Source: Streptococcus sp.
Lineage (GTDB): Bacteria > Bacillota > Bacilli > Lactobacillales > Streptococcaceae
Length of the DNA stretch: 11,644 bases
NCBI GenBank assembly: GCA_003521145.1
Contig: DOTL01000078.1
Location: forward strand, 1 to 11,644
Direction of reading: 5' to 3'
Both the position numbers and the translations under genes were made by a program. Shown here one piece after another: positions 1-5,774 of this stretch (its first letter is position 1; each line of letters starts with the position of its first letter). Below the pieces are notes generated by a model. It searched no databases. It was not told the origin of the DNA and saw only the letters and a program-made list of their open reading frames with translations.

Positions 1-22
1 CCACTATAGTTGACAAAGAGAC
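1..22. mobile_element. Candidate end of an ISL3-family insertion sequence, cut by the window edge
   Basis: Read on the minus strand, these bases run GTCTCTTTGTCAACTATAGTG, which resembles from memory the terminal inverted repeats of streptococcal ISL3-family elements (IS1167/IS1193 type). The element body would lie to the left, outside the window. The adjoining bases 23-31 are A/T-rich (ATAAAAATT), in keeping with the A/T-rich 8-base target duplications of this family. No transposase is visible, so this is a resemblance only. Confidence 0.35.
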
Positions 23-85
23 ATAAAAATTGAGGCAGATTTGGGGCAAAGTAGCTTTAAAACCGCATGGTTAAAGGATTAAAAA

Positions 86-157
86 TGTCCCCTGCCGGAA
101 TCGAACCAGCAACGACTCCTTAGGAGGGAGTTGTTATATCCATTTAACTAAGAGGAC
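86..157 (-). tRNA. tRNA-Arg, anticodon CCT
   Basis: The minus strand folds into a full cloverleaf. The acceptor stem is GTCCTCT with AGGGGAC, including one T-G pair. The D stem is GTTA/TAAC. The anticodon arm is ACTCC - CTCCTAA - GGAGT, giving anticodon CCT, which reads AGG arginine codons. The T arm is GCTGG - TTCGATT - CCGGC, and the discriminator base is A at position 86. The 3' CCA is not encoded: the next bases on the minus strand are TTTTT, so CCA must be added after transcription. The gene starts only five bases after the hairpin that follows rplS, and no promoter is visible in between. Confidence 0.97.
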
Positions 158-162
158 TTATT

Positions 163-191
163 AAAAAATCTGCCACGAGGACAGATTTTTT
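163..191 (-). terminator. Hairpin with T-run between rplS and tRNA-Arg
   Basis: On the minus strand AAAAAATCTG (191-182) pairs with CAGATTTTTT (172-163) around a nine-base loop, giving a ten-pair stem ending in T6. This has the form of an intrinsic terminator for rplS, and it is bidirectional. An upstream segment ACAGATTT (204-197) can pair with AAATCTGT (188-181) instead, which would break the terminator. The tRNA starts five bases after the T-run, so either readthrough or an unseen promoter must serve it. Confidence 0.6.
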
Positions 192-207
192 CGGTGAAAT
201 CTGTAAA

Positions 208-555
208 TTATTTACGGATTTCTTTGATACGTGCAGCTTTACCTTGCAAAGCACGCAAGTAGTAAAGTTTAGCACGGCGGACTTTACCGTAGCGTACAAC
301 TTCAATCTTATCAACACGTGGAGTGTGGATTGGGAAAGTACGTTCTACACCGATACCGCTTGAGATTTTACGAACTGTGTACATTTCTGAGATCCCTTGA
401 CCTTTGCGTGAAATAACTACACCTTCAAAGATCTGGATACGTTCGCGAGTTCCTTCGACAACTTTTGCGTGAACGCGAACAGTGTCACCAGGACGGAATG
501 ATGGGATGTCAGTACGAAGTTGACCTTCTGTCAAACTTTGGATCAATGGATTCAT
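208..555 (-). CDS. rplS: 50S ribosomal protein L19
   Basis: This 115-residue protein is recognisable along its whole length as bacterial ribosomal protein L19, a component of the large subunit located at the 30S-50S interface. Family features seen are the start MNPLIQSL, the segment FRPGDTVRVHAKVVEG (about 20-35), IQIFEGVVISRKG (about 41-53) and the basic C-terminus KVRRAKLYYLRALQGKAARIKE. The length is normal for the family. The ATG at 553-555 follows a TAGGAG ribosome binding site. The gene has its own promoter and a structured leader typical of an autoregulated ribosomal protein gene, and it is followed by a hairpin and then tRNA-Arg. It lies downstream of the chorismate mutase/CLC-F operon. 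No clear terminator separates them, so some readthrough from that operon is possible. Confidence 0.98.
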   Translation of the reverse strand: MNPLIQSLTEGQLRTDIPSFRPGDTVRVHAKVVEGTRERIQIFEGVVISRKGQGISEMYTVRKISSGIGVERTFPIHTPRVDKIEVVRYGKVRRAKLYYLRALQGKAARIKEIRK

Positions 556-642
556 TTTTATATACTCCTATCTTACTAATCTTAAGAGCAACCTCTGTGT
601 CTCAGCGGATTAGCCGTTATTTTTGTGTGTCCATTACACACT
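556..642 (-). promoter_or_regulatory. Structured 5' leader of rplS, L19-leader type
   Basis: The minus-strand leader of about 87 bases can form a first hairpin GTGTGT/ACACAC at 625-641. A second helix pairs CTAATC (613-608) with GATTAG (581-576) and encloses a small AGAG/CTCT hairpin at 585-596. The second helix ends just before the TAGGAG ribosome binding site. Firmicute rplS mRNAs are known to carry such a leader (Rfam L19_leader), thought to bind L19 for autoregulation. I matched it by structure and position only. Confidence 0.6.
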
Positions 643-648
643 CTTAGT

Positions 649-677
649 ATCTTATCAAAAATTTCCTTGGATGTCTA
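649..677 (-). promoter_or_regulatory. Putative rplS promoter
   Basis: On the minus strand TAGACA (677-672) and TAAGAT (654-649) are separated by 17 bases, and the -10 box carries an upstream TGA (extended -10). The predicted start near 642 would place the first leader hairpin at the very 5' end of the RNA, which fits. Confidence 0.5.
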
Positions 678-682
678 GTATC

Positions 683-1909
683 TCATTGTATTTCTAGTAT
701 TTTTTGTTGCCCATAAATGCTCGTCTTATGATTGATAAGATAAGCAAAAGCCATGACAATCGCATAAGGGAGTGCATTAGAGGGTCCAAAGACTTCAACG
801 CCAATAAAAATAGGTGCTAAAAGGGTATTGGTACTGCTTCCAAAGACAGACAGATAGCCAAGACCTGCTACAAGTGGAATTGGAAGCCCTAGAACTGGTG
901 CTAGAACAGCACCAAGACTTGCTCCGATGGCAAACAAAGGAGTTACTTCTCCTCCTTGGAATCCAAGAGATAAGGTAAAGATAGTCAAGAGCAGTTTAAA
1001 GAGCCAATCCAATGGATAAATGGTCCCACCCCCAACACCTAAAGAAATCAAATTCGTTCCAAGCCCTGTATAGCGTCCCTTACATAAAATCAAAAGAAGA
1101 CAGGTTAAGACTACACTTCCTAAGAGAACACGATAATAGGGGTTGGGGAGCAAACTTGCTACTTTCTTTTTAGCTAGTGACAAGAGATAAGCAAAGAGGT
1201 TTCCTGCTAGACCAAAGGCCAGACCTAAAAGAGCTAATTTCATAAACGTCTCAAGGTCAATAGTCAAACTTTTGGATACAAAGTGGCTAAATTTTTCAAG
1301 ACCTAAGAGATGGCTTGTTGTACTAGCCATAAAAGATGCAATAAGAGTCGGTACTAAGATTGGCAGGCTTAACTGTCCTAAGGTCAAGACCTCAAGTGCA
1401 AAGAAGGTCGCAGCGATTGGTGTTTGGAAGAGTCCTCCAAAACCAGCGGCCATTCCCATGGTCAAGAAAATGCATGAAGCATTAGGGAGCTTAAAATAGC
1501 GACTAAAAGCATGAGAAACTGTGGCCCCCAGTTGTACAGCAACTCCCTCACGACCTGCGGATCCCCCGAAAAGGTGGGTCAGCCATGTGGTTATAGTCAC
1601 CAGTGGAATTAACCTTAGGGGAACTTGATCCTCCTCATTATGTCCAACCTTGAAAATCAAGCCCATTCCCTGCGCTGCCTTACCAGCAAACTTTTGGTAG
1701 AGGTAAACTATCAAAAGACCTGCTAAAGGAAGTGCCGGGACTAGATAAAAGAGATGGTGGTCACGAAATTCCGAGAGTCCTATAAGCACGCGCCCAAAAA
1801 CAGCATCAATCAGTCCAACTAGTACCCCTAACAAAATTGCATAAAGACTTAACATTACTAAATGTAAGTAAGAAAGACCTTTACTATCACTTAATTGTCT
1901 TACTTTCAT
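683..1909 (-). CDS. CLC-F type fluoride/proton antiporter (EriC-F)
   Basis: This 408-residue multi-helix membrane protein of the CLC family most likely expels fluoride in exchange for protons. The canonical chloride motif GSGIP is replaced by GMGLI (81-85), so Met82 stands where chloride-type CLCs have the anion-coordinating serine. The gating motif is GREGV (119-123, gate Glu121) instead of GREGP. The helix-N region reads GGEVTP (319-324, Glu321) instead of GxFxP, and Tyr399 near the end is the likely central tyrosine. These match, with a constant offset of three, the key residues of the characterised Enterococcus casseliflavus CLC-F (Met79, Glu118, Glu318, Tyr396; numbers from memory). There is no cytosolic C-terminal domain, as usual for CLC-F. 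The gene starts nine bases after the chorismate mutase stop. Only AAGTAGG, overlapping that stop, serves as a ribosome site, so translation is probably coupled. In S. mutans, tandem eriC-F genes follow a chorismate mutase gene; here there is one copy. Confidence 0.85.
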   Translation of the reverse strand: MKVRQLSDSKGLSYLHLVMLSLYAILLGVLVGLIDAVFGRVLIGLSEFRDHHLFYLVPALPLAGLLIVYLYQKFAGKAAQGMGLIFKVGHNEEDQVPLRLIPLVTITTWLTHLFGGSAGREGVAVQLGATVSHAFSRYFKLPNASCIFLTMGMAAGFGGLFQTPIAATFFALEVLTLGQLSLPILVPTLIASFMASTTSHLLGLEKFSHFVSKSLTIDLETFMKLALLGLAFGLAGNLFAYLLSLAKKKVASLLPNPYYRVLLGSVVLTCLLLILCKGRYTGLGTNLISLGVGGGTIYPLDWLFKLLLTIFTLSLGFQGGEVTPLFAIGASLGAVLAPVLGLPIPLVAGLGYLSVFGSSTNTLLAPIFIGVEVFGPSNALPYAIVMAFAYLINHKTSIYGQQKILEIQ

Positions 1910-1918
1910 CCTAGGGGC

Positions 1919-2191
1919 CTACTTTTCTTCTAGCTTACTTGCTTGATAAGTACGTGAATGCTTCATAATATCCGCAAAACTTGCGACGATAGCTTCTTTA
2001 TATTCAGGATTAAGAACACTAGCGCCTACCTTGTCTAGCAGGGCTTGCTCTCGTTTGGGATCATAAATCGCCTTTCCAGTGCGTTGTTTATAAGCACTTA
2101 CTCGAGTTACCAATTTCATACGTTCTTCCAACAAAGCCACAATCTCATTATCAACGGAGTCAATCTGTTGGCGAATCTCATTTAAGTCCAT
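1919..2191 (-). CDS. Chorismate mutase, AroQ class
   Basis: This 90-residue, all-helical protein matches the CM_2 domain of AroQ-type chorismate mutases, which turn chorismate into prephenate for phenylalanine and tyrosine synthesis. Seen are the start MDLNEIRQQIDSVDNEIVALLEERM (helix 1, with the usual catalytic Arg near residue 7), VTRVSAYKQ with the family lysine near 35, YDPKREQALLDKV and a C-terminal helix. The length is that of a free-standing monofunctional enzyme without a dehydratase or regulatory domain. The ATG has a strong AAAGGAGGT ribosome site and a TATAAT promoter about 24 bases upstream. It is the first gene of a two-gene operon with the CLC-F antiporter. I see no metabolic reason for this pairing, which is also found in other streptococci. 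Confidence 0.92.
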   Translation of the reverse strand: MDLNEIRQQIDSVDNEIVALLEERMKLVTRVSAYKQRTGKAIYDPKREQALLDKVGASVLNPEYKEAIVASFADIMKHSRTYQASKLEEK

Positions 2192-2214
2192 ACTGACCTC
2201 CTTTTTTTCTCTCC

Positions 2215-2241
2215 ATTATAACAAAAATGACCTGAGGACAA
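2215..2241 (-). promoter_or_regulatory. Promoter of the chorismate mutase / CLC-F operon
   Basis: A perfect extended -10 box, TGTTATAAT, has its TATAAT at 2220-2215 on the minus strand. The best -35 is TTGTCC (2241-2236) at a short 15-base spacing. The -35 lies inside the terminator hairpin of the preceding CLC gene. The predicted 5' leader is only about 17 bases, too short for a riboswitch. Confidence 0.6.
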
Positions 2242-2255
2242 AAGAGCCTCAAGCC
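2223..2255 (-). terminator. Intrinsic terminator of the chloride CLC gene
   Basis: On the minus strand GGCTTGAGG (2255-2247) pairs with CCTCAGGTC (2237-2229) over nine pairs, two of them G-T, around a nine-base loop, followed by ATTTTTG. It starts eleven bases after the CLC stop codon and overlaps the promoter of the next operon. Confidence 0.75.
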
Positions 2256-2265
2256 ATTGAATTGC

Positions 2266-3801
2266 TTATAAAAAGAGTTTTCTTACCTGACTGATATTAC
2301 TTTCATTAACAACCAGATACAGGGTTGCTCCTGCTTTTAGACGTGTGTCTCCATGAGCAACCTCAGACTGGTCTTGAAAAATCTGAGTGGAAATCAAAAC
2401 CCCGTCAGGTAAAGTTAAATCCTTAACCAATCGACCAGCTAAACTATCTGTAACTGGTAAATCAATCATCGTCGGTATATTATCAACTTGTTTTGGTTCG
2501 TGAGCGATTAGATTGTGAAGCATGGCTTCATAGACAGGTTCTCCTCCCATTAAATCCATGACGAGATAGGCAATCAGGGTCACGACTCCAATTGTCATCA
2601 ATTGGTGAAGGTTCCCCACCATCTCAGTCACTAAAATCATAGCGGTTAGCGGTGCCTTCGATACCGCACCGAAATAACCAGCCATACCAAGAATGATAAA
2701 AATATGGAACTGACTGACTTGTAAGAATCCTAGATTTTCAAAAGCTGCCGCAAAAACGCTACCAGAAAGAGCACCTATAGTTAAAATTGGAAGGAAAATC
2801 CCACCAGGAAATCCTGAACCAAAGGACAACATACTCCAAACAAAGCGAATAGCCAAATAGAGGATGGCCACAGTTAGAGCAGGATGTAAACCATTTAAAG
2901 CAAGAATCAATTCATTTCCACCACCTAAAAGATGTGGAAAATAAAGACCAATAGGAATGATAAACAGAACTGCCAAAAGGCCATGAAAATGAGATGGCAA
3001 GTGGAAGATTTTCCCTAGCCCTTGGGAGACCTTACCAATACGTAAGACAACCCACTCATAACCGTATCCAAGCACACCTAGAAAAATCCCCAAGACAATA
3101 AGAATCCAATAATCTTTCAAAGGAAATACTGGTAATTTTTCTGTCATAGCAAGGACTGGTACCTGACCAAAGATGCGTAGGGAAACAGCATTGGCCACTA
3201 AAGATGCCGTTAAAGCTGTCACCCAAACATGACGAGAGAAATGATGATAGACTTCTTCAACGACAAACAAGAGACCAGCAATCGGGGCATTGAAGGCAGC
3301 CGATAACCCTGCCGCTGCTCCTGCAGCAATCAAGACACGTTTCTCACGTGCAGAGAGCTTAAGTCCCTCGGCTAACCCCTTAGCCGTCATGGCACCTAGT
3401 TGAATACTAGGGCCCTCACGTCCCAACATCAGTCCCATTGAAATCCCAAGGACACCACCCACGAACTTACGCCATAATACTGACCACCAGGACGGATGTA
3501 AAAGCCCCATCAGTTCCCCTTCAACATGGGGAATTCCTGAGCCCTTGATGTCTTTTTCCTGCTTAATAAGGTAACCAATAAAAAGTGCAATCAAGAGATT
3601 AACCAGGACAATTCCCAAAATCAGAAGTGGATTATGAAGGGCGTCTTTGTATATAGCTACAGAAAACGCAGACCCTTTGGCAATTAACCAGCGAAAAAGA
3701 CTGACCACTGCTCCTGCCGTCACCCCCACTAATAGCCCTCGCCAAACGGACCAAAGGAGATGTTGAGATTGCGTCCTAAAATCTCTTTCTATTTCATTCA
3801 T
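2266..3801 (-). CDS. CLC-family Cl-/H+ exchanger with C-terminal RCK_C-like domain
   Basis: This 511-residue membrane protein carries all motifs of a chloride-type, proton-coupled CLC. They are GSGIP (87-91), GREGP (127-131) with the gating Glu129, VVEE (180-183) with Glu183 at the place of the internal proton glutamate, the helix-N motif GGIFLP (333-338), and Tyr424 in EPVYEAML at the place of the central chloride-binding tyrosine. By family knowledge this implies exchange of chloride against protons. Residues from about 437 to 511 form a soluble tail with PDGVLISTQIF and LKAGATLYLVV, which resembles the RCK_C (TrkA_C) domain found on many bacterial CLCs instead of CBS domains. The ATG follows GGAG at five bases. 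The upstream spacer is only 50 bases and is largely the flavodoxin terminator. I find only a weak TAAAAT -10 there without a good -35, so expression may depend partly on readthrough. A terminator follows directly. Confidence 0.93.
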   Translation of the reverse strand: MNEIERDFRTQSQHLLWSVWRGLLVGVTAGAVVSLFRWLIAKGSAFSVAIYKDALHNPLLILGIVLVNLLIALFIGYLIKQEKDIKGSGIPHVEGELMGLLHPSWWSVLWRKFVGGVLGISMGLMLGREGPSIQLGAMTAKGLAEGLKLSAREKRVLIAAGAAAGLSAAFNAPIAGLLFVVEEVYHHFSRHVWVTALTASLVANAVSLRIFGQVPVLAMTEKLPVFPLKDYWILIVLGIFLGVLGYGYEWVVLRIGKVSQGLGKIFHLPSHFHGLLAVLFIIPIGLYFPHLLGGGNELILALNGLHPALTVAILYLAIRFVWSMLSFGSGFPGGIFLPILTIGALSGSVFAAAFENLGFLQVSQFHIFIILGMAGYFGAVSKAPLTAMILVTEMVGNLHQLMTIGVVTLIAYLVMDLMGGEPVYEAMLHNLIAHEPKQVDNIPTMIDLPVTDSLAGRLVKDLTLPDGVLISTQIFQDQSEVAHGDTRLKAGATLYLVVNESNISQVRKLFL

Positions 3802-3824
3802 AAAAACTCCATTTTAACTACAAT

Positions 3825-3848
3825 AAAAGCAGACTTTACTCTGCTTTT
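3825..3848 (-). terminator. Intrinsic terminator after flavodoxin
   Basis: The minus strand has AAAAGCAGA (3848-3840) paired perfectly with TCTGCTTTT (3833-3825) around a six-base loop, then ATTG. It begins four bases after the flavodoxin stop. A-rich flanks on the other side make it usable in both directions. Confidence 0.85.
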
Positions 3849-3851
3849 TTC

Positions 3852-4295
3852 CTATGCTAATGTTTCTGAAACTTTTTCAGCAAAAGCTTCGAGGTTTTCG
3901 ATATCTTCATCTTCAGCAGAAAGGTCAACTTTGACACTATCCGCACCTTTAGTTGCACCAGTAAAGGTGAATTGTGTTTCAAATTCATCAACTGATTTAC
4001 AGAAATAATCGTAGAAAGTATCTCCTGAACCTACAACACCGAAAATTTTTCCTGACAAATCAAGGTCGGCCAAATCTTCGTAAAAGTCAACGATTTCATC
4101 TGGCAACTCTCCATCACCATAAGTGTAAGTTGCTACGATACAGATGTCCGCATCTTCAAAATCAGCGGCATCAACCGTTGTACACTCGTCTACATCTACA
4201 GTGTGACCCAATTCTTCCAATTTTTTGGCAACGATATCTGCGATTTCTTCCGTGTTACCGGTCATACTGGCATAAACGATTTTTGCTAAAGCCAT
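3852..4295 (-). CDS. fld: Flavodoxin, short-chain
   Basis: This small acidic electron carrier binds FMN. The phosphate loop is SMTGNTEE (residues 10-17 from the chosen start). The two loops that sandwich the flavin ring are ATYTYGDGELPDE and VVGSGDTFYDYF. At 147 residues, and without the extra loop of long-chain flavodoxins, it is a short-chain member. I chose the ATG at 4293-4295 (MALAKIVYAS), because GGAGGA lies six bases before it. Reading from the TTG four codons further upstream would place the ribosome binding site inside the coding region. An extended -10 promoter lies upstream and a strong terminator follows, so it is probably monocistronic. The redox partner cannot be told from the neighbours, as the adjacent genes are ion transporters and a metalloprotease operon. 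Confidence 0.95.
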   Translation of the reverse strand: MALAKIVYASMTGNTEEIADIVAKKLEELGHTVDVDECTTVDAADFEDADICIVATYTYGDGELPDEIVDFYEDLADLDLSGKIFGVVGSGDTFYDYFCKSVDEFETQFTFTGATKGADSVKVDLSAEDEDIENLEAFAEKVSETLA

Positions 4296-4324
4296 AATGT
4301 CCTCCAAAATAATAAATTAGCTAT

Positions 4325-4333
4325 ATTATATCA
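4325..4333 (-). promoter_or_regulatory. Extended -10 promoter of flavodoxin
   Basis: The minus strand reads TGATATAAT (4333-4325), a perfect extended -10. No good -35 lies 16-18 bases upstream, where the sequence is ATTTAT-like. The start would fall near 4318, giving a leader of about 22 bases ending in GGAGGA. Confidence 0.6.
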
Positions 4334-4368
4334 TATTTCTTCAGAAAATAAATGACCTAATAACTCAA

Positions 4369-4564
4369 AAAACTGTCCTGATGGGCAGTTTTAAATTGAC
4401 ACTAATTCTTCTTTTTAGACTTTTCTCACAACGAAAAGTCTTGTCTACAGCTCGCTCTGAAATTATTAAAGGAACCATCTCTTTTCATCTACAGAAAGTA
4501 GTCTATGTTTTGATAGCCAAGTCACTTGTTAGAGGAAACTAAAACTGCCCATTAGGACAGTTTT
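4369..4564. repeat. Mirrored 24-base palindromic repeats flanking about 150 bases
   Basis: Bases 4369-4392 (AAAACTGTCC TGAT GGGCAGTTTT) recur in reverse complement at 4541-4564 with one difference in 24. Each copy is itself a ten-pair hairpin. Between them lies a third, perfect nine-pair hairpin, AGACTTTTC (4417-4425) with GAAAAGTCT (4433-4441), and an unassigned A/T-rich stretch. Together with the flavodoxin promoter this fills the 256-base gap between flavodoxin and the membrane protein. It could be two related terminators, a structured RNA, or the remnant of a small inserted element. I found no target-site duplication. Confidence 0.7.
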
Positions 4565-4569
4565 AGTTT
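4536..4569 (-). terminator. Terminator overlapping the stop codon of the small membrane protein
   Basis: On the minus strand AAACTAAAACTGTCC (4569-4555) pairs with GGGCAGTTTTAGTTT (4550-4536), with one T-G pair. The TAA stop of the upstream gene sits in the four-base loop. The 5' arm therefore encodes the last residues of the protein. The downstream arm is T-rich but lacks a long T-run, and the second mirrored hairpin at 4369-4392 ends in T6 on this strand and may back it up. Confidence 0.6.
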
Positions 4570-4923
4570 TTGTAAGAGTTCAAAGTGTCGATAGACTAGC
4601 CATAATCCAAGACCAACTATCAGAATGAGAATCAATGCTCTCATGAGACCTCTAAGAAATGTCAAGAGCCAAGTGAGAAGCATAGAGGTGATTAGCCAAC
4701 TCCATCCAGAAGCACCATATAAGGTTTGAATACTCTCAATAGAATAGCTGTTCAGCGTTTTTACCCAATTGGGAATATAAATCCAAATATCATCTCCGGA
4801 TAGACCCAAACGATTGGCAATCATAGTTCCTGTTGTTTGCAACCAAGTAAAGATCCCAGCATTGAAAAGAAAGAGAAAGGTTTGCATGAGGTAACGTCTA
4901 GCAAGGCGTTTCAAATAGCGCAT
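4552..4923 (-). CDS. Small membrane protein of unknown function
   Basis: I do not recognise the family of this 123-residue protein. It has a basic start (MRYLKRLARRYL) and three hydrophobic stretches at about 12-31, 73-90 and 93-111. Between the first two lies a polar loop of about 40 residues (NRLGLSGDDIWIYIPNW and onward). It has an excellent AAGGAGG ribosome site and starts 12 bases after the metalloprotease stop, so the two genes form an operon and probably act together at the membrane. Possible roles are partner, anchor or modulator of the protease; nothing in the sequence decides. Its last codons and stop codon lie inside a terminator hairpin. Confidence 0.8.
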   Translation of the reverse strand: MRYLKRLARRYLMQTFLFLFNAGIFTWLQTTGTMIANRLGLSGDDIWIYIPNWVKTLNSYSIESIQTLYGASGWSWLITSMLLTWLLTFLRGLMRALILILIVGLGLWLVYRHFELLQKLKLS

Positions 4924-4935
4924 GACAGACCCTCC

Positions 4936-5655
4936 TTAATTAGCATAAAGAGCATGGACCGTATCAATATCCACCTGTTGAATCCCATAATAAGATCCAG
5001 CTGATTGCATAACGGATGTCTTAGAGTCATCATGGTCCAAGCCAATGGCATGTCCCAATTCGTGTTCAGCCGTATTCACAATACGCTTGTGAGTATAACC
5101 AAAATCACTATTCAAGAGAAAATAACGGTTCAACCTCACATCCACATGAGTAATACGGTTGGTCAAAACATTGGTTTGGCTATCTGCTAAACCTGCTGCC
5201 TGTGAATTCGCATCGGAATAGTCAGTCGCAACAATGTCAGCTGTTGAGGCATCATCAGTTAAAGTAAAGATGAAAGCACCCGTGTTATTCCAGTTGGTGA
5301 TAGCTTCCTTATAGGCGACTACCAATGTTTCATCTGTAGATTGTATATAGATGCTAGCTGTATTTTGCGCCCATCTAGCTCCGTTAGACTCAGGAATAGT
5401 ATCTGTCGTTGATAGGTTAGAGACAACTTTCTCAACGTCACTAGTACTGGTACCACCAAACCCTAGCTCTACTTGATGAAAGGCTTGGTTAATGTTTGTG
5501 GCTAAGGTACTTGAAGAGTTATTGGCGTAGTAGACGAGTCCATAACCAATAAGGGCCAGGACTAGGGCAAGTTTAAATATAGCCCAAATAAGATTCCAAA
5601 TAAATTGTAAAAGCAATTTGGGAATATAGAAGATTACTCTGAATAATTTTTTCAT
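4936..5655 (-). CDS. Membrane-anchored matrixin-like zinc metalloprotease
   Basis: This 239-residue protein has a long hydrophobic N-terminus (about 5-43, preceded by MKK), probably an uncleaved anchor, leaving the rest outside the cell. The catalytic site is HELGHAIGLDH (198-208), the HExxHxxGxxH zinc signature of metzincins: His198, His202 and His208 bind zinc and Glu199 is the general base. A methionine at 216 in SVMQ fits the Met-turn. The spacing and the short catalytic region point to the matrixin (M10-like) group. The protein has no cysteine, so there is no cysteine-switch propeptide. The ATG follows AAAGGAGG, and a good promoter lies about 30 bases upstream. It heads a two-gene operon with the small membrane protein. 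The substrate is unknown; processing of cell-surface or secreted proteins is an inference. Confidence 0.88.
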   Translation of the reverse strand: MKKLFRVIFYIPKLLLQFIWNLIWAIFKLALVLALIGYGLVYYANNSSSTLATNINQAFHQVELGFGGTSTSDVEKVVSNLSTTDTIPESNGARWAQNTASIYIQSTDETLVVAYKEAITNWNNTGAFIFTLTDDASTADIVATDYSDANSQAAGLADSQTNVLTNRITHVDVRLNRYFLLNSDFGYTHKRIVNTAEHELGHAIGLDHDDSKTSVMQSAGSYYGIQQVDIDTVHALYAN

Positions 5656-5684
5656 TATTGAGCCTCCTTTTCGAAACTTTCCCT

Positions 5685-5713
5685 AGTATATCAAGCTCTA
5701 ATAGTTCTGACAA
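5685..5713 (-). promoter_or_regulatory. Promoter of the metalloprotease operon
   Basis: TTGTCA (5713-5708) and TATACT (5690-5685) are separated by exactly 17 bases on the minus strand, each five of six to consensus, with an upstream TGA extended -10. The predicted start is near 5678. It lies in the 119-base gap after estA. That gap holds only a weak hairpin, TTATCA/TGATAA, at about 5739-5756 and no convincing terminator. Confidence 0.75.
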
Positions 5714-5774
5714 GTAAAAAATATCACTTTAAGCTTTTATCATCTCACTGATAAGTTGTTACAAACTTGACCTA

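Noticed and set aside
683..1909. Truncated chloride channel, suggested by the shorter length than the neighbouring CLC
   Set aside because: About 400 residues without a cytosolic tail is normal for CLC-F, and the motifs are complete from start to end.
2192..2265. Fluoride riboswitch upstream of the chorismate mutase / CLC-F operon
   Set aside because: The promoter -10 lies at 2215-2220, leaving a leader of about 17 bases. The upstream bases are explained by the CLC terminator.
4296..4307. Longer flavodoxin starting at a TTG four codons upstream
   Set aside because: The extra codons contain the ribosome binding site GGAGGA of the ATG start at 4293-4295.
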